Shown here piece by piece: positions 24,506 to 38,900 of a stretch of 64,000 bases of DNA. Within the stretch, counting starts at the first letter, position 1, and each line of letters begins with the position of its first letter. Source of the stretch: Atrichornis clamosus (Eukaryota > Chordata > Aves > Passeriformes > Menuridae); assembly GCA_013400975.1 (NCBI GenBank), contig WBMZ01011923.1, positions 124,001 to 188,000 of the forward strand, in the 5' to 3' direction. The notes below the pieces were generated by a model. That model saw nothing but the letters and a program-made list of their open reading frames with translations. It made no database searches and was not told the DNA's origin. The position numbers and the translations under genes are program-made.

Positions 24506-27500
24506 GCATAGTATTAGTATTTCTTTCCAAACATGAAATGAAAGTGCAGCCCATATATCTCTTGGGTACTGGTGAGAGAATAACTCACATGGACTAACTT
24601 TCTGCACAGAAGAACACCAACAATGGGCTGTGAAATAAAGGTGGTTCTGGGGTTGTGCAGCTCAAAAGAATGTGTTTCATAATAGGATACGTAGTGTCTC
24701 TGGGAGTTGCACAGCATTGCATACACCAGAGGTATATTCATGGACACGTTGTGGGCAGCATCATACCTTCCACATCATGCACTGTTCTGTCTTCCCACCT
24801 GCAAATAAGCTTTTTTAGCCTTCATGGCTTTGCTGTCTGCTAGTTTGAGATGACTTCTCTGTAGTTGGCGTTGTTTTGTTGGCAGCCTACATCAGGCATC
24901 TTGTCAGAGAGCAGCTGTTCATCTCTTCCCTCCCCATCATATCCCAACCCACTTGCATGTCAGCTTCAGTGTACTGTTGTCTTACGAGTCATCTTGGAGA
25001 AGGGGTGGGTTGAATTATTTTCATCAGGAGCATTGTGCCTACTACAGTTTTCAGGGAGAAAAAAGTTTATCATTACCTCAAAAATAGAAGAAAGTACTGT
25101 CTTACCCCTTGCAATGTCCAGTAGCAGCAAGACACTTGGGGTTATATTTTCTTAACCTTCCACCTCAGGGGCTGACTGCCTGATTTGATGAATTGTGTAA
25201 AAAGACAAGGTGATCACCGTGTGTCTGCATCATTCTCTTCTGACTGTGTTGCCATTCCTTGTGTTTTTCTAGGAATTGAATTTGCACACAGCTCAGCATG
25301 GATGTTACTTCCTGCTTCCCACAGATGTTAGCACATCAGAATAATGGACACCCCGGTAACAGGCTGAGTTGTGTGCTGGATGTTCCAAAATGTCACATTT
25401 TCACATACGTGATCCAGTAATTTGTGAAATGCCCATGACTCCTGAGTCTGTGAGCTCAGGGTGATGTGAGCTTTACGAGGTGATAGGGTTAACCAGAGAA
25501 CAGCTTACAAAAGGATCAGAGCTTTCTGAAAGAAAGCATTGGAAAAGGAGCATGTGCAATATATTATCACACTCAGTAGGAACACAGATTTTCTGGAAAT
25601 TTGAGCTAAGTAGAGCTAGAAGTCAGTTGTGGTAAGTCATCCAAACAGGATTATGCCACCTGGTTGGTGATCGTATGACAGTCTAATCCATGTGGATTTT
25701 TTTTTTTTAACTCATCATGAGAATCAGGACTTGCACTTCAATAAATAACCTGCCAATGCCATCTTTGAGGTCTGCAGGGGCTAGGAAGAAAAAGGTATAA
25801 AGCTGAGGGACTTGGACCAGTAGATTGAGTCAAACATTATATAGATAGGTAGCATGCCACATTTAGAAATCAGGGTATGCTTAAGTCAGAGACCGCAGCA
25901 GTCCCTCTATTGCCAGGTTTAAGCTTCTCTTGAACCTACTGCCAGATAATCAGTTATTGCTGGCAGAGAGCTTAGAGCCTGACTTGAGGGCTGAACGTAG
26001 TGGTGAGGTGGTGTGCATCACGCTGTCTGCTGGTGTGAAGACATTATGGTGCAGAGTAGAGCGATTCCAATTACTCCTCCTCCTTTCCTGCCCTACTTCT
26101 GAAATTAAAGGCTGCTGCTGTAACCCACAGTTCACTCTAATTCTTCTCCATGTGGATTTCAGGGTATTCACATATAATTGTAACATAAGGTTTTTTCAGG
26201 CACCTGCATTATCCTGCTCTTGTGAGCATCACTAGTGAAAATCAGCAGATATGAACCATAATCTACACAAAACCTCAGCAGGCAGTGACACTCCTGCCAC
26301 TCTGTTCAGGCAAGCCCAGGCACCACACAGGCAGGAATGTCAGCTGCCATCAGCACTTTCACTCTTGTTTCTTTTGATGCCATGGATCATGGAGGCACAC
26401 AGCAACAGTGAAAATCTCAGGAAAAACAGAAGTTTTTAGCAATTTTTCAATGGAATGATAGAGGTTTAGCTTAGCTTGTGTTCAAATGGCTTGTCTCACT
26501 TTGCATCTCAAGAGTTTCCTTGCTTTGTAATGTGAGACAGCTGGTCTTGAAGTTAATCCCCAGGGTTTGGGGGGCTTTTTCTTCCCCTGGCAAACTTCAA
26601 AGATGCTTCAGAAATATTAGCCATCGGCTGTCACTTAGTAGAAACTATAACAGTTGGTGATGGTAATAGCATTGGCTTGAAACTAGCAGGGAAATGCAGG
26701 TCTAGCATATGGGCATCTAAAATCTGTGCAGTGATGGAGCTGAGGAACGCAACACATTCAACTAGCTTTTGAGTTGAGGGCTCCGAGTTCAGGTTTTACA
26801 GCATCAAGCTGTCTTGGAATTTGGCTGCAGTAAGCAGTTAGTGCTTCAGTAGAGAAATTTCCAGTTAATCTTTTTACCTGCCTTTGCCGGGCAGACTGCT
26901 CTGAGTCAGCTCAGCCCAGTCCCCACTGTGCAGCGGCTGCAGCCAGTCTCACTCCATCACTTTTAATGAATCTGAGTCTCTGTGGTTTTCGCTAATTTAC
27001 TCATACGCAAGAGAAATGAGGAAGTGTTTTCCTGTCTCTCTCTGATAATGAATGAGATATGAAAGAGCTTCATGGCCAGTAAGCACCCTGGAGGGACTTG
27101 AGTTTGTCAAAATGTGCGAGGCGTCTTCATCAAAGCAACAAAATGATTTTCTTTCCCCCCATGAAAATTCACATGACAACAGCCAGAAACGTGCCCAGTT
27201 TTGCTTAGACAATGGAATTTACTTGGAAAAACTGAACGTGTGGCATCTTTTGCATCAGTATTTTTCAGAGGTGTATCTTGAAATAATAAATGGTTGCCTG
27301 AGGCAGGCTTTAATGTGGGACTTTTGCTGTAGTCTGGCTTGGTGTCTGCACTGTGAAACCCCCACTTGCACAATGTAGTGTCTTGCACTCAGTGCAGACT
27401 GTGGGCAGCAAACATGTTTCCTTCAAGGGATGTATCGAATTCTGTTTACCAAGAATTTTCATTTCTGTTTGCTGCCCTCCTCAAATGTATTTTGTATACA

Positions 27501-28431
27501 TCAGAAGGGCAGAGATAAGAGTTTACAGAAGATTAAACAGGCGCAAACACATTAAGAGAGACAGTAAGGAATGCAAATTGTTAAACAGAAATATTAAAGT
27601 CCACTCTATAAGTCTTCAGGGCTTTTCAGTACCCAAACTTAATAAAAGTAAGCAACTGCTGCAGCTTAGCTCCAGTGCTTACCATGGCTATCAGAAGCAA
27701 TCAATAGGAAATTCAGCTTTATATGGTATGGCTTTGAGGTACAAATTGTAGGTTCCACTTTGAAGTGGAGAACAACTGCCCACGAATATTGTAAGCCATG
27801 CAGTTTCAACAAGGTAACTTGTCGCATTGCTCCTGATTGCACTCCTGTACTCCAGCCCTTTTAAAAACATACTCCCCTTCGAAAGGTAGAGTAAATAATT
27901 TGAACTATTACTCCAGTTTCATGTGTAAAAGCAGACAGTGCTTGTAGGAAATACAGACCTAAAAAGTGAGCTGAACACTTGTCAGTCCGAGGATTAAATT
28001 AGCTGTCCAAGAGAGAATTACCACCCTACAAACCTCCCATTGGAATCTGAAGGAGTGCAAGTATTTTTGGCTGTTACTTTTGAATGTATGGCTATTCAAC
28101 TGCTGACAAATATTCACTGGACATAGTATTTAAATATTATTGTAGATTAATTGAATATTGTGTCTGTAGCATGCAATGTCACATGCAATTTGAATGCCAC
28201 TTAATAGTCCCCTCTCTCACACTACTTCACTTCGATTTTAGCATTTTCTGGGCTCTTAAGCATTTGTCATGTATTGATTCCCATGGAGTTCCCAATTTTG
28301 TATCCCCCACAGAGAGCCTATGCATGAAAGGGGAGTATCTTGGCCCTGAAGTCTTTTTGTTTAGGATGTATGCTAGATACTCACTAGATGTGATACTATT
28401 TCAGATTTGTCCAATTTTTATTATTTTATAG

Positions 28432-28467
28432 CTTGTATCAGGTAGAACCTGGAGGCACCAAGTTCAG
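28432..28467 (+). other. Microexon candidate, 36 bases
   Basis: The acceptor TTTTATTATTTTATAG is followed by 36 bases, open in frame one (LVSGRTWRHQVQ), and a perfect donor CAG/GTGAGT. The length is a multiple of three, as in many neuronal microexons. There is no flanking coding exon to join it to, so a decoy site or lncRNA exon is equally possible. Confidence 0.25.
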
Positions 28468-31400
28468 GTGAGTGTTGTGGTGTGTGCTTTTCATACTCAT
28501 GACAAGAGATAGTTTCTGGTCCAAAGGACTTGTCAGTGTTCTAAAATGAAACCTATCATGTGAATGCACGGGGAAGCAGAGGAGTAAAATTAAGATAATC
28601 GTGACACAAACATCTCATTATATACATTGTCTTCCTGTATCTTTTGCCAGTTTGAAATCCATTTTTTATATGGCTAAACTATTAATAGCATTCAACTCTG
28701 TTAGGAAAGAGAGCATCTCCAATACCTCCTTCTGTATGTGCAACAATTAGTGTCACAGCAGTTAGTGTCCTGCAGTCTGTGGCTTGTCCCTCTCGAATGG
28801 AGAGCGCAGCACAAGCTCTTCTGAGGTAAGATGAAGGAAGCTCTATTGCTCCTGCAATTTATTAGCTTTCTTCTTAACCTAGCTTCATCCTAAAATGCAG
28901 GTCTGAGGAAGCAGCTCCTCTGAGGTCATTTGGGCTCTTCTGTGCTGAGCTGTGGTTGTGCCAGCACGTCTCCCTGGCCCCACAGGCTTTGCAGGGAGTG
29001 GCTGAACAGCAGGAGGACCCGTTGGAACAGCCCTCCCACCAGTGCAGAACAGTCCCTGTCCTCACTGAAGACAGCTCTAAGGAAAGACATGGGCTGGCAG
29101 ATCCCTGACCTTCATCTGGAAGGTGCCAGGTGTGTGGGAGCCGTTTGGCCTGCATTGGCAGCTGGACTGTCCCTGGACACCTGTGCCTTATCAGTACACA
29201 TCAGCAGCCTGATCAGACTCGCATCTGGCGACCTTTAAGAAGTGACCTCTGAGGTTATATTTCCCTCACAGCCAGATCCTGAGCAATAGACCTGTCACCT
29301 GCAATACCTGTTGCAAAACTGTGACAGCATGAGTTTGAATTTCAGGCATTCCAGTGCTGTATGCAACATATCTAATTCTTTGCTTCCTGTAAGGAAAAGT
29401 TTTCACTGTTCCTGTACTGAATTACGTTCTGTGTTAATCAGGAGCATGAAATACATCTCACCTGTACATGTATAGAGAAGCTCCTTCAGATAAATTCTTG
29501 AGTCATTAGGGATGCCTTACATGGAGCAGAAGCTCCACACACAGTTTCCACTGCTGTGGGTCCTTTACCAGCAGAAAGAATAATTCTAAAAATCTATTTA
29601 AAATTAACAAAAAGAATCATTAAGCAGGGTAAGATTTTTAAAAATGCACTTTCAAGCTGGGAAACTACCTCATTTAGTATAATGAGTGAGCAGATCCTTG
29701 GGCCTTGAAGAGAAGCAAATTGAAACAAAATGGCTCCAGCGCTGACTTGCATAATGATGGACTGAGCACGTGTCTTGGCATGTAATGATCACATCTTTCC
29801 CAGGGGGTTTCAGAAAACAGTGCTTATTGTGACAGAAGGTTCTGGGCAGGATACTGTTTCCATCAAGAAGAGGAAAAGGGCTGGTAACACTATGAATATG
29901 GAGTGGAAGAAGAGGATGAGAAAAGTTAGCAGTTTAAGGTCACACGCATTGGAGAGGAGAATGGTGATAATGCTCACAGAAATAGACTGGGAGGCAGGAA
30001 AAGGGGAAGGGCTCAAGGGACACCACATTTGGAAGGAAGGATGAGCTGGGGCAGTTGATAGATGCTTCCAAAGAGTGGACAGTTAACTGAGTTAAGAAAG
30101 AATGAGCAATTCCTGGTGGAATAACTAACCTTCACATCACCCCTTGCCAGTCCTAAAAGCTTCTTTCTGTCTTCTCTTTCCAAAGCAGCACAAGGATTTT
30201 TGAGAGAGAAGGAACCAGCCCACCAAAAACGTAGTGGGGCAGCAGTGATAGCAGCAGTGCACCCTGCAGGTGCATGTACTTGTACCTGCCCCATGGTCTT
30301 CTGCTTTTCCTGCATAGTGAAGGTTTCCTTCAATGGAAATGGCCTTCCTTACGTGGAAGGCCAGTTTCATCCTTGGCCTTTCTACTGAGTAATGAGGTGC
30401 AGATGCCAACTCCTGAGAACTGGAGTGGATCTTTCAACTACTGTTTTGTATTTTTCGTGCTTTTTCATAGAAATTGTTGGACAGCTGTGAAATGTAAATG
30501 AAGCAGTGGATCTCAGCTGACAGATGCTAGGATTTTCTCTGCCACCCACAAAGTCCTTGGAGGTCTTGCTCCATTTTTAAGTTCCAACTGCTACTTGGTC
30601 TATTCTGGCTAAGTAGGTTTAATGGGTCACTGTGCTGAATATTGCCCTGCAGCAAAATCACTTGTCCACTTTGCAAGTACAGTCTGGAGAGTGGAAGATC
30701 CTTAATTAATGACCCACTTTGCAATGGAGGCAGGGGCATTGCTGTCTCCAGAGCATCAGTCAGCTAGCCCAAATGAAGTAGTGGTCACAGCATAGGTAAT
30801 TTCAAGATAGATTATTACCCTTTACATCCGTAACATCAGAGAAGTCCAACTGTTCTTATCTGTGCTAGCTAAAAATTCAGGAAAAGCATGGAACTGATGT
30901 GGCAACTGCATGCATACTCTTCAGAACCTGGTGGTCCCTGTGGAATGAGGCAGTGCAGTGTCTGTTCTGCATGCAGCGTTCCTGCTGCCTGATCTGTCAT
31001 CCATTCCCTTTCATCTGTGATTGTGCATGGGAAGCAGGGAGGCTCTTTGCTCCTCTGTCTGTGGCTTCTGTCATTTTTTTTATTATTGCATACTGTCAAA
31101 ATGTTGTCTCCCTACACTTCCCTTTTGCCTGTCTCCCTTTGGAATTTGTGCTCAAAGATGAAAGCAAACCCGTCTTTCTTGGCTGCTAAAAAGACAGAAG
31201 GTTTATTCTGACATGTTCATGGCCTGTGGAGACACAGAGATCACATTGGGGATGAAGAGGTGAATATTTGGGTGCAGGAAAGCCATCTGTTTCTCTGGCT
31301 AGAGTATAGCCTACCTTCTTGTGGGCTCTGGGAGGTTTTCTTACTGAAAGAACACCTATCATCTTGCTTATCTAAGCCTCCAGCCACTTGAATGCATCTG

Positions 31401-32078
31401 TGACCCAGCCCAGCACATTATTACCAGGCAACACATCAACCTCATCCGTAGATAAGGACACATAAATCTGTGTTTCATACTCCTGCAAATCTCCACCAAC
31501 TACAAGACTGTCCTGCCTCCTCGCTAGTCTTTCCTTGGGAAGGCTGGCACACACGAATGTCTGTCCCTGCATTTTCACTGCATGCACCATTTAGAGCCAG
31601 CTCTTTCTTTCCTGAGTCTTGTTTCCATGGCAGAGACTCCTTCAAAATCACTCAAAGAGGAGGAGGGGCTGTGGGAGGAGGCTGGTGTTGGTATTCGGTG
31701 TGAGGACCCCTGGAAGAATCAACAGGCACTTTAACTGTCTGAGGGTAATGCTGGGAACTTCAAGGGAAACTGTGGCCTCATGAGGTGTTAGTCTTTCCAG
31801 CAACTTTGCAAATCAACAAGATTTAGAGTGGAGAGTTGTCTTAATCTCTGATCTGAAGTGAAATTTGTGTGTTCCCTCAAGTGTGTCACCATCCCTGCCA
31901 CCCTGAGCAATAGCTGTGTTGATGAAATACTTGTTAGGAAATATAAACTCTAATGTGACCTTTGAAATATGGCCATGCTCCCTTGCTCTTTTTCTTTGGT
32001 TGTTTCTTTTTGGTTTTTTTTCTACCTTATTTATATATTCAGTAATTGTTAGAAAATCTATGTCCCTTCAAAATTACA

Positions 32079-32950
32079 TCATAGAAACATAGAATCATTT
32101 AAGTTGGAAAAGACCTCAGATTATTGAGTCCAGCCTTTGACCAATCACCACCTTGTCAACTAGACTGTGGCACTGAGAATCGTGTCCTGTTGTTCCTTCA
32201 ACACCTCCAGGGATAGTGACTCCACCATCTTCATGGGCAGTCTATTTCAATGTTTAACTACCCTTTCCATTAAGAAATCCCTCCCGATGTCCAGCCTGAA
32301 GCTCCCCTGGCACGCCTTGAGGCTATGTCCTCTTGTCCTGTTGCTACTTGCCTGGGAGAAGGGGCCGGCCCCCACCTGGGTACAGCCTCCTTTCAGGGAG
32401 TTATAGAGAGTGGTACGGTCTCCCCTGAGCCTTCTTCTCCAGGATAAACAACCCCAGCTCCTTCAGCCACTCCCCATAGGACTTGCCCTCTAGACCCTTC
32501 ACCAGCTCAGTTGCCATTCTCGGGACATGCTCCAGCACCTCAGTGTCCTTCCTGTAGTGAGGGCCCCAAAGCTGGACACAGCACTTGAGGTGAGGCCTCA
32601 CCAGTGCTGAGTACAGGGGTGCAATCACTGCCCTGCTGCTGCTGGCCACACTATTCCTGATACAGGTCAGGATGCCCTTGGCCTTCTTTGCTGTCTGGGC
32701 GTGCGCTGGCTCATGTTCAACCACTGTCAACCAGCACCTTCAGGTGCTGCATGATGTTGTTGTGACTCAAGGGCAGGACCCAGCACTTCACCTTGTTGAA
32801 CCTCACGCAATTTGCCTTGGCCCATGATCCAGCCTGTCCAGATCTCTCTACACAGCCTTCCTACCCTCCAGCAGATCAACACTCCTGCCCGGCTTGGTGT
32901 CATCGTTGAATTTTCTAGGGGTACACTCAATCCCCTCATTCAGACATTGA
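32079..32950 (-). mobile_element. CR1 LINE, 5'-truncated, minus strand
   Basis: The 3' end lies at 32079, with the inverted octamer tail (ATAGAA-ACATAGAATCATTT) followed by the avian CR1 terminal sequence GTTGGAAAAGACCTCAGATT. Moving right it covers the 3' UTR, the reverse-transcriptase C-terminal region and the catalytic region, then stops near 32950, so it is heavily 5'-truncated. Against the CR1 sequence I know, about 60 bases are missing near 32745. Stops and frame breaks show it is dead. CR1 inserts by target-primed reverse transcription, and truncated copies like this are the norm in birds. Confidence 0.93.
32401..32950 (-). pseudogene. Decayed CR1 reverse-transcriptase fragment
   Basis: On the minus strand the frame at 32401-32730 reads [19 protein letters not shown] sequence in its first half and then [33 protein letters not shown] and similar blocks typical of the CR1 polyprotein C-terminus. 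To its right, about 32890-32948, another frame reads NEGIECTPRKFNDDTK, the catalytic block. The usual alanine before the DD pair is here asparagine. Stop codons and the deletion near 32745 separate the two pieces. There is no intact protein, and the endonuclease domain and ORF1 are absent. Confidence 0.88.
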
Positions 32951-35900
32951 GGCTGGGCTGTGACGGAAGGAACTGAACTACCATTAGTGCCACACTGATG
33001 TTGCAGAGCACCTGCATGTGGTAAGGACAGTTTTGTCTCTCCAGCACTCGTCTATTACCAGGAGCTTTGGTACTAGAGAGGCATATGTAACTGTGACTTC
33101 AGGATCTTGCCAAAGCTCTAAAGTTACTGTTCAAATTCCTCGTGCCTCTCCATCCAAAGCACCATCCTTAATCTAGTTGGATCCTGAAGTCCTCTCAGAT
33201 GTTCTGGTCTTGTTTCAAAAAAAGCTGAGCTGTTGAAACCTGGTGCTCTGGTTGGATTTCAGCACGTGTGGTTATGACAGTGTGCATCTCTCTGCAGTTT
33301 CAACTGGATTCTCTCATTTTTACTTCTTTCTTAAATGTTTGTGTAATTGGTACTATGTTCTGTCACACGTCAAAGACCACCGGAATTTTGTGCTTATAAA
33401 TTGTAAATTGCCTTTCCCCCCTTCCCTCCCCAAATACTGATTGTTTTTGTCATTTGAATGTCTTAGAAGGACATGTGCTGGGTTTTGTATTTAGTTCTTA
33501 GTACCTTCAGTACTGTCAGCATAAGTAATAGAACGTATAGATGTCCTAAAGATTTGCTGCAGCATTAGGAAGAGTAAAATAGCTCCATTATGTACCATCC
33601 CACCATACGTGTCCCAGCACTTCAGCTGCAGTGCCAACTGTTGGCACCTCATGGTGTGATCCCAGGTCAGCTCTGACACTGACCTCCTGCAGAAAGGATT
33701 GCTGGCAAGGCAGGATTAGGAGAGGAGGAGTAGATTGAGTGCAGACTAATAAGTAATTGATAAGCAGAGAGAAAATGGAGTCTTCCTGAGCTCAGAGGAA
33801 GGAGTGATCAGTTACAGAATAGGAGTTTTTCCTTTTTCCCTGGCAGGTGTTGGACTCACTTATTCAGAAGTCACAGTCCTGGCTCCCACTTAAAGACAGT
33901 GAGATATTCTGGTTATTCTCCTTGCTATATGTGAAATCAAAGGTTTATCACTGTCCTTGAAAATAAGAATTAATGCAGTTGCTTCTATAGTGCCAATTAA
34001 ATCCTCCATTTAATTCCGGGAGCCAGCTGGAGATGTTTGTGACTGAGATTTTAGATGTACTCATCTTAATGCATCTGAGTTTCTGTTGGTGTTTTCCCCC
34101 TCTCTGATGCCTTAAATACAGGACAGCTGCTTCTGAGGACGTTAGCACTTTCTAATCCCCTGTGTTCACATCCTCCTTGTTCAACCTCTCTCTTTGATCT
34201 CAGACTGAAAACTCTATTGTCTAAATGTAAAACCCAGGGTGGTCTCATCCTTACATATGGAAGTGAACAGTTAAGAACTGGTCTAAAACTGCCCAACTAA
34301 ACAGAAAGTTAATGCTGGTTGTTAGAGGAATACCATTCCTTCTAGCAAATCATATTTGGTGTGTGGAGGTAGCAGGGATGAAGTCTTTTGTCTAAATTTG
34401 AAGATGTTGTCTGATGCTTCTTGTTAAGCTTACTGGTCCCCACAAGGTTTCTGATGCGATTGCTGTTCTGGGATCTGCCCTTTAGCTGCATTGTCAGTCT
34501 TGCTGAGCTTTTAGGAAAGTCTTTGGCCAGTGATAGGGTGGGAAAAGCTACTCCTGTTTGGGTTTCTCCATTTAATGTAAGTTCCCTTTTTCTGCTGCTG
34601 GAGTATCTTTCCTCCTTCCTGCTGCAGGTACAGGCGAGCAAAGGCTAGTATCCAGGGAACAACACTAAATTCAGACTGAGGGCTCTGATTCATGATGAAG
34701 CTCGTCTTTGTCCACCAAACTGGAATAGCTTCTTGTATGTGTATTCTTATCCTACATGAGGTAATTTGATTGATTTCACTGTCCCGTGAAAGAGGATTAC
34801 TGGATTTGTGTTACATTACTTTACTTTTCCCACTGATAACCACCACCCACAAAGCAGAACTTGATGATTTCTGAATAGCTGCCCAAACCACAGTACCTGT
34901 AATACCATGTGTTTATGAATTTTGAAACTTTGCAATGACCAAATGATAAATTAGCAAATTAGAGTGATTTTTTAAAATTCCTTTCTTCCTAAGTTAACCT
35001 CTATTTAAAACTTAATGAGCCTTTTCTGACTGTACCTTGGAAAGCTCTGTAGACTTAGCCAACTGTTGCTGTATTCAGAACTATTGTTATGAATACAACT
35101 AATTCCTTGAGCTGTGTGATTTTCATCTGGCTGTTTGCTCCTCTTGCAAAGCTCCAAGGTGATCCGTAGCTGTGCCTGTAGAAGCCTGGTCAGTCACGCT
35201 TTCTGAAGAACCCACTCCTAACTGTCTGCACAGAGCCAAATGCCCTTTATTTAGCACTTCGTGTAGCAATGGAAGAAATTAATAAAAGGAGAGTTAGTCT
35301 TGGCGTGTTCTCTGGCAGTCAGTTCAGTGAGTGTAACCTGTGCTGTCAATGTCGTGGAGCAGAAGTTGGCTCTCTCTAATCACTTCACTAGTGTTCAGGC
35401 TTTCACTTTTCTCTTAGAACTGACTCATTGGAGTACCTGTCACCTGGCCTAGCTAGCTTGTCATGTTATCTGTTGTGTCTCTTCAACTAGTGTGTCTCCC
35501 TTGCATGAATGATAACTCTTTAATTGGGTTATTAAAGGAGGATGGACCTGGCTGCAGGTCTCTGCACCATCACCCATTCTTGAGATGAACAGCTGCATTG
35601 CCTTATTTCCCAAGAGCTCATGTAGCAGGAGCTAACTTTTCCAATGAGACTTTTTTTTTAAATGAAGAAAACAATCTTTTCTTTCTTTTTTTTTTTTTTC
35701 ATTTTCCCCCAGGGAGACCTGATATTAAGATATTCAGCTGTCTGTCTCATTTCTTAACGTGCAATTTGTCAGGAAGTGAGTTTCCATTAAATTCTTGATA
35801 ATTAGCATACTTGGACTGTGATAGACATTTTCCGTTTTTGCAACAATTTTTTTTTTTTAGCTCATTATCTGCATGCAAGATCAGTCAGCTAAATTCCTGT

Positions 35901-38900
35901 CTGTCAGACATCTCTATCATTGCTCATTTTTAACCAGTTTGAGGTCCATAAGTATTGCAGTGAATTACTGCACTGGATCTCAGATTTTACGTGAGTCACA
36001 GTTGAAATGAGTTGGGAAGACTCTGCCTAGAACATCCTAAATGCTTTCTCCTTCCATGCCACCTATTTTGAAATTACACTTTTCCCTGTTTATTATGCTA
36101 AAAAAGGGATCAGGACTTCGGGTTAGGTCAGCAGTGGGGTGGTATCTGGAGAGCCTAAAACAGGGTCTTTAGTACTCAGTTCCCCCCTTTGGAAGAGACT
36201 GGCAGGACTTGAGGCAGCCTCCCTGTGTACATTATGCTTAGTTCTAGCTAGGCTTATTGAGCCTATCACAGGCACTGGATTCAACTAATTTTTTTATTAT
36301 TCATCACAATGTGTTCTTTGACTAAATTGAGTTTTCCATTACTACTGCAGCTGCTTTCTCAAAAAAAGCCTCTTTTTTTTTCCCTGAACATAGTGCTTAA
36401 AAAACACATGGACATGGCTGTATTAACATCAAAATCTCTTCTTGCTCAGTTACTCATCCACTGGCCTTTTCTCCTGTGAGGGGCTGTTGTAAAAGAGCTC
36501 TTGGACATGCAAACAGTGCTGCTAGTTCTCTGCTAGTTCTCTACTAGCTTGTCAAGGTGTCAGAGGAGAGGACAGCTATGGCAAAAATCCAAGCCCTTAC
36601 CCTGGATGACATCCATGGCATTGTTCAGTAATTTTTGCCCCAGGGTAATGCTAAAGTAAATTTCATATTAAAAATGAGGTAGGGAAAGTCGCAAAGAAGT
36701 AGCTAATCCCACTAAGCCATGGGCTAGAGAGAGCTTTTGGCCATGAGCATGGAGTGGATAGATCCCAGCTGGCCACAATAGGCCATCCAGTCACATTAAC
36801 TTCAAAGGGGTTCTCAACAGCTATGAGTTCTCCCAGGCATACTAACACGATCCAGGAGCAGAGAGAGGAGGAGAGGATGCTCAAAGGGGGCAGACTGCAT
36901 AGCCCACTTGGCAATTCCTGAAAGGAGATTAAGGGAGAAGTAAAAATTGTCATGGCTCTGCATAAATACATTCCTCTGTGAAGGAGCATGGAGGCTCTGG
37001 GATGCTTTCACAGCAAGGCAGGAATCACGAACAGCAAATGACATGAAAATCACTTCTAAAATTCTTTTTCTAATCAGTCCTCACTGTGAGTGTGTGCTGT
37101 GGTCCCACTATTTATGTCAGGTACTGTGTAGCTCCAACCTTGAATCCAGGGCAGAAAGGGAAATGGCATTTGGAAAGAGAGCCAAACTCTTTGTGGCCTG
37201 CATTACATCCCTTCAGTCTGGAGTGCAGATGGAAGCATGAGCCAGCTCTTTGGACTTTCCTGGCCCCAAGCAGCATAGCTGTCACTGGGCCTCAGGTCCC
37301 CTATTTGCAACTGATTTGAATCTTGTGCACTTCAAAGGTACTGTCTGCAAGAGATAATGATGAATGTTATGCATCAGCCTGTGGCTTCTGGCAGACTGAC
37401 TTTAAAAGTGGTAGAGCAAACTTTGAAAATAATACCAGCGGGTTTTGGTTCCTGTCACTCTTTCCTATACCAAAACCTTGCTCATACTGCTGCCTAGTTA
37501 GTGTTGAGAGAAAGAAAGCATATGGAAATCAGTGCAGAAGATGACTGCAAGCTCAAGACCAGCGAGTCACACCATGACCTGACCATAATTCCAGGACACC
37601 TGCTTCTTTGGGAGCCCTCATTCTGTGTGGGCTACCAGGACAACCGGGCAGGGAGGAGAACGCAGACTAACAGGGCTTGAGTGTTTGCTGCTGAACTATC
37701 TCTTCAGATACAAATATTGATGCAGGATGGTGGGTGACACTGTCAGATTTCTGGTTTAGGTAGCTGAGTCACTTAGAAGCCACATGGCTGAAAGGTTAGC
37801 CAAGGATAAAAAACAAGCTGCTTTCCCCACTGAGGTGGCTGCAGGCCACCACACACAGGCATGAGGTTGCAGGCAACTTGTCAGTGTGGTGCTGAGGGAG
37901 CTGCCTCACAGCTGCCAGCTGATCAAAGTCAGCGCTCCTCCCTTCTCTCCTTCAGAAGGGGACCCTGTCCTCGTTTCTGAGCTGCTGCAAGCCGAATGGC
38001 TGCTTTTAATAGAGTGTGCACAGAAGATGGTTGTAGGCAATTGAATTAGGGTTGCGTTATTAGTCCATCTGTGCAATATGCTCTGTTTATTGACAATCTG
38101 GTTAGAGTGACTGGAGCTTGTTAAAGGTAAAGTGTTCCCTACTGTTGAATTTGGGGAGTTGTCCACCTGTTAAGAAGCAGCATTGGAGGAAGGGCTCTCT
38201 TTAGACTGAAAAGGGGCTCCGTATGAACTGTCTGCACTGTTATTTTGGCTTTCTGTGAGGGAGAAGGATTGCTTGGGAAAAGCTCATCAGATAGCAGGAC
38301 TTGCCCTGTAGTTCATTGTGATGTGCACATTCCCACTCCATCTGCTTGTGGCAAGGGGCAGCTGCTGGCATGTGGGACTGGATGCAGGGCTCCAGGAAGA
38401 GATCTCTTTTGCTCACATTTCTAAAGGTTGCCCAGTAGGGTCTGATCTGTGGCAACTGTAAGCCAGAGTAATTTTCTTAATGTCATTGGGTCCATGAGGT
38501 ATCTTTGTGCATGAAACGTGTACATCAGAAGGAAAAAGCATGTGCTGCACTGTTGATTCAGAAAAGTGTGACATGACTTTTGCAGCAGGTTTCATGTGTA
38601 TGTCAAGATTTTGCCTGTAACAGCAACTTCACTGTGGTATTTGAAATGGAAATCTTATCTTTAAGGTTGATCACTAAGAAAGTAGAAGACCAATACAGCA
38701 ACTACTTACGCAACAAGTACATTGCTTTTGGAAGATAGCAGGTTCATACTGTTGCCTGGGGAATAGAAAAATGGTCAGAATCATAACTCTTTAGAAAAAC
38801 CATCAGGCTTTTGACTTCCCGGGAGTCCCTTATTTCAGAGCTTGGCTATCAGTGCACTCCCATTTTGCTCACCAGCCTCAGATATTTATTCTTGTATATC

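Larger units (their letters stand above)
16883..32078. other. Non-coding stretch, no gene recognised
   Basis: Fifteen kilobases without recognisable protein or transposon sequence. Contents worth marking are a conserved-element-like tract with an open frame (17640-17922), a minus-strand recursive-splice-like motif (about 18989-19022), two small palindromes (20632-20647, 24489-24505), an A run (21069-21086) and a plus-strand microexon candidate (28432-28467). Other open frames, including 26997-27751 on both strands and 28084-28431, lack domains and matching splice sites. Confidence 0.6.

Noticed and set aside
25274..25366. Possible terminal exon after the strong acceptor TGTGTTTTTCTAG
   Set aside because: The frame ends at a stop after 23 codons and no poly(A) signal or upstream exon supports it. 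Kept only as a possible lncRNA exon.
28770..28824. 50-base plus-strand exon-like segment ending GAG/GTAAGA
   Set aside because: The acceptor has almost no pyrimidine tract, although two frames are open.
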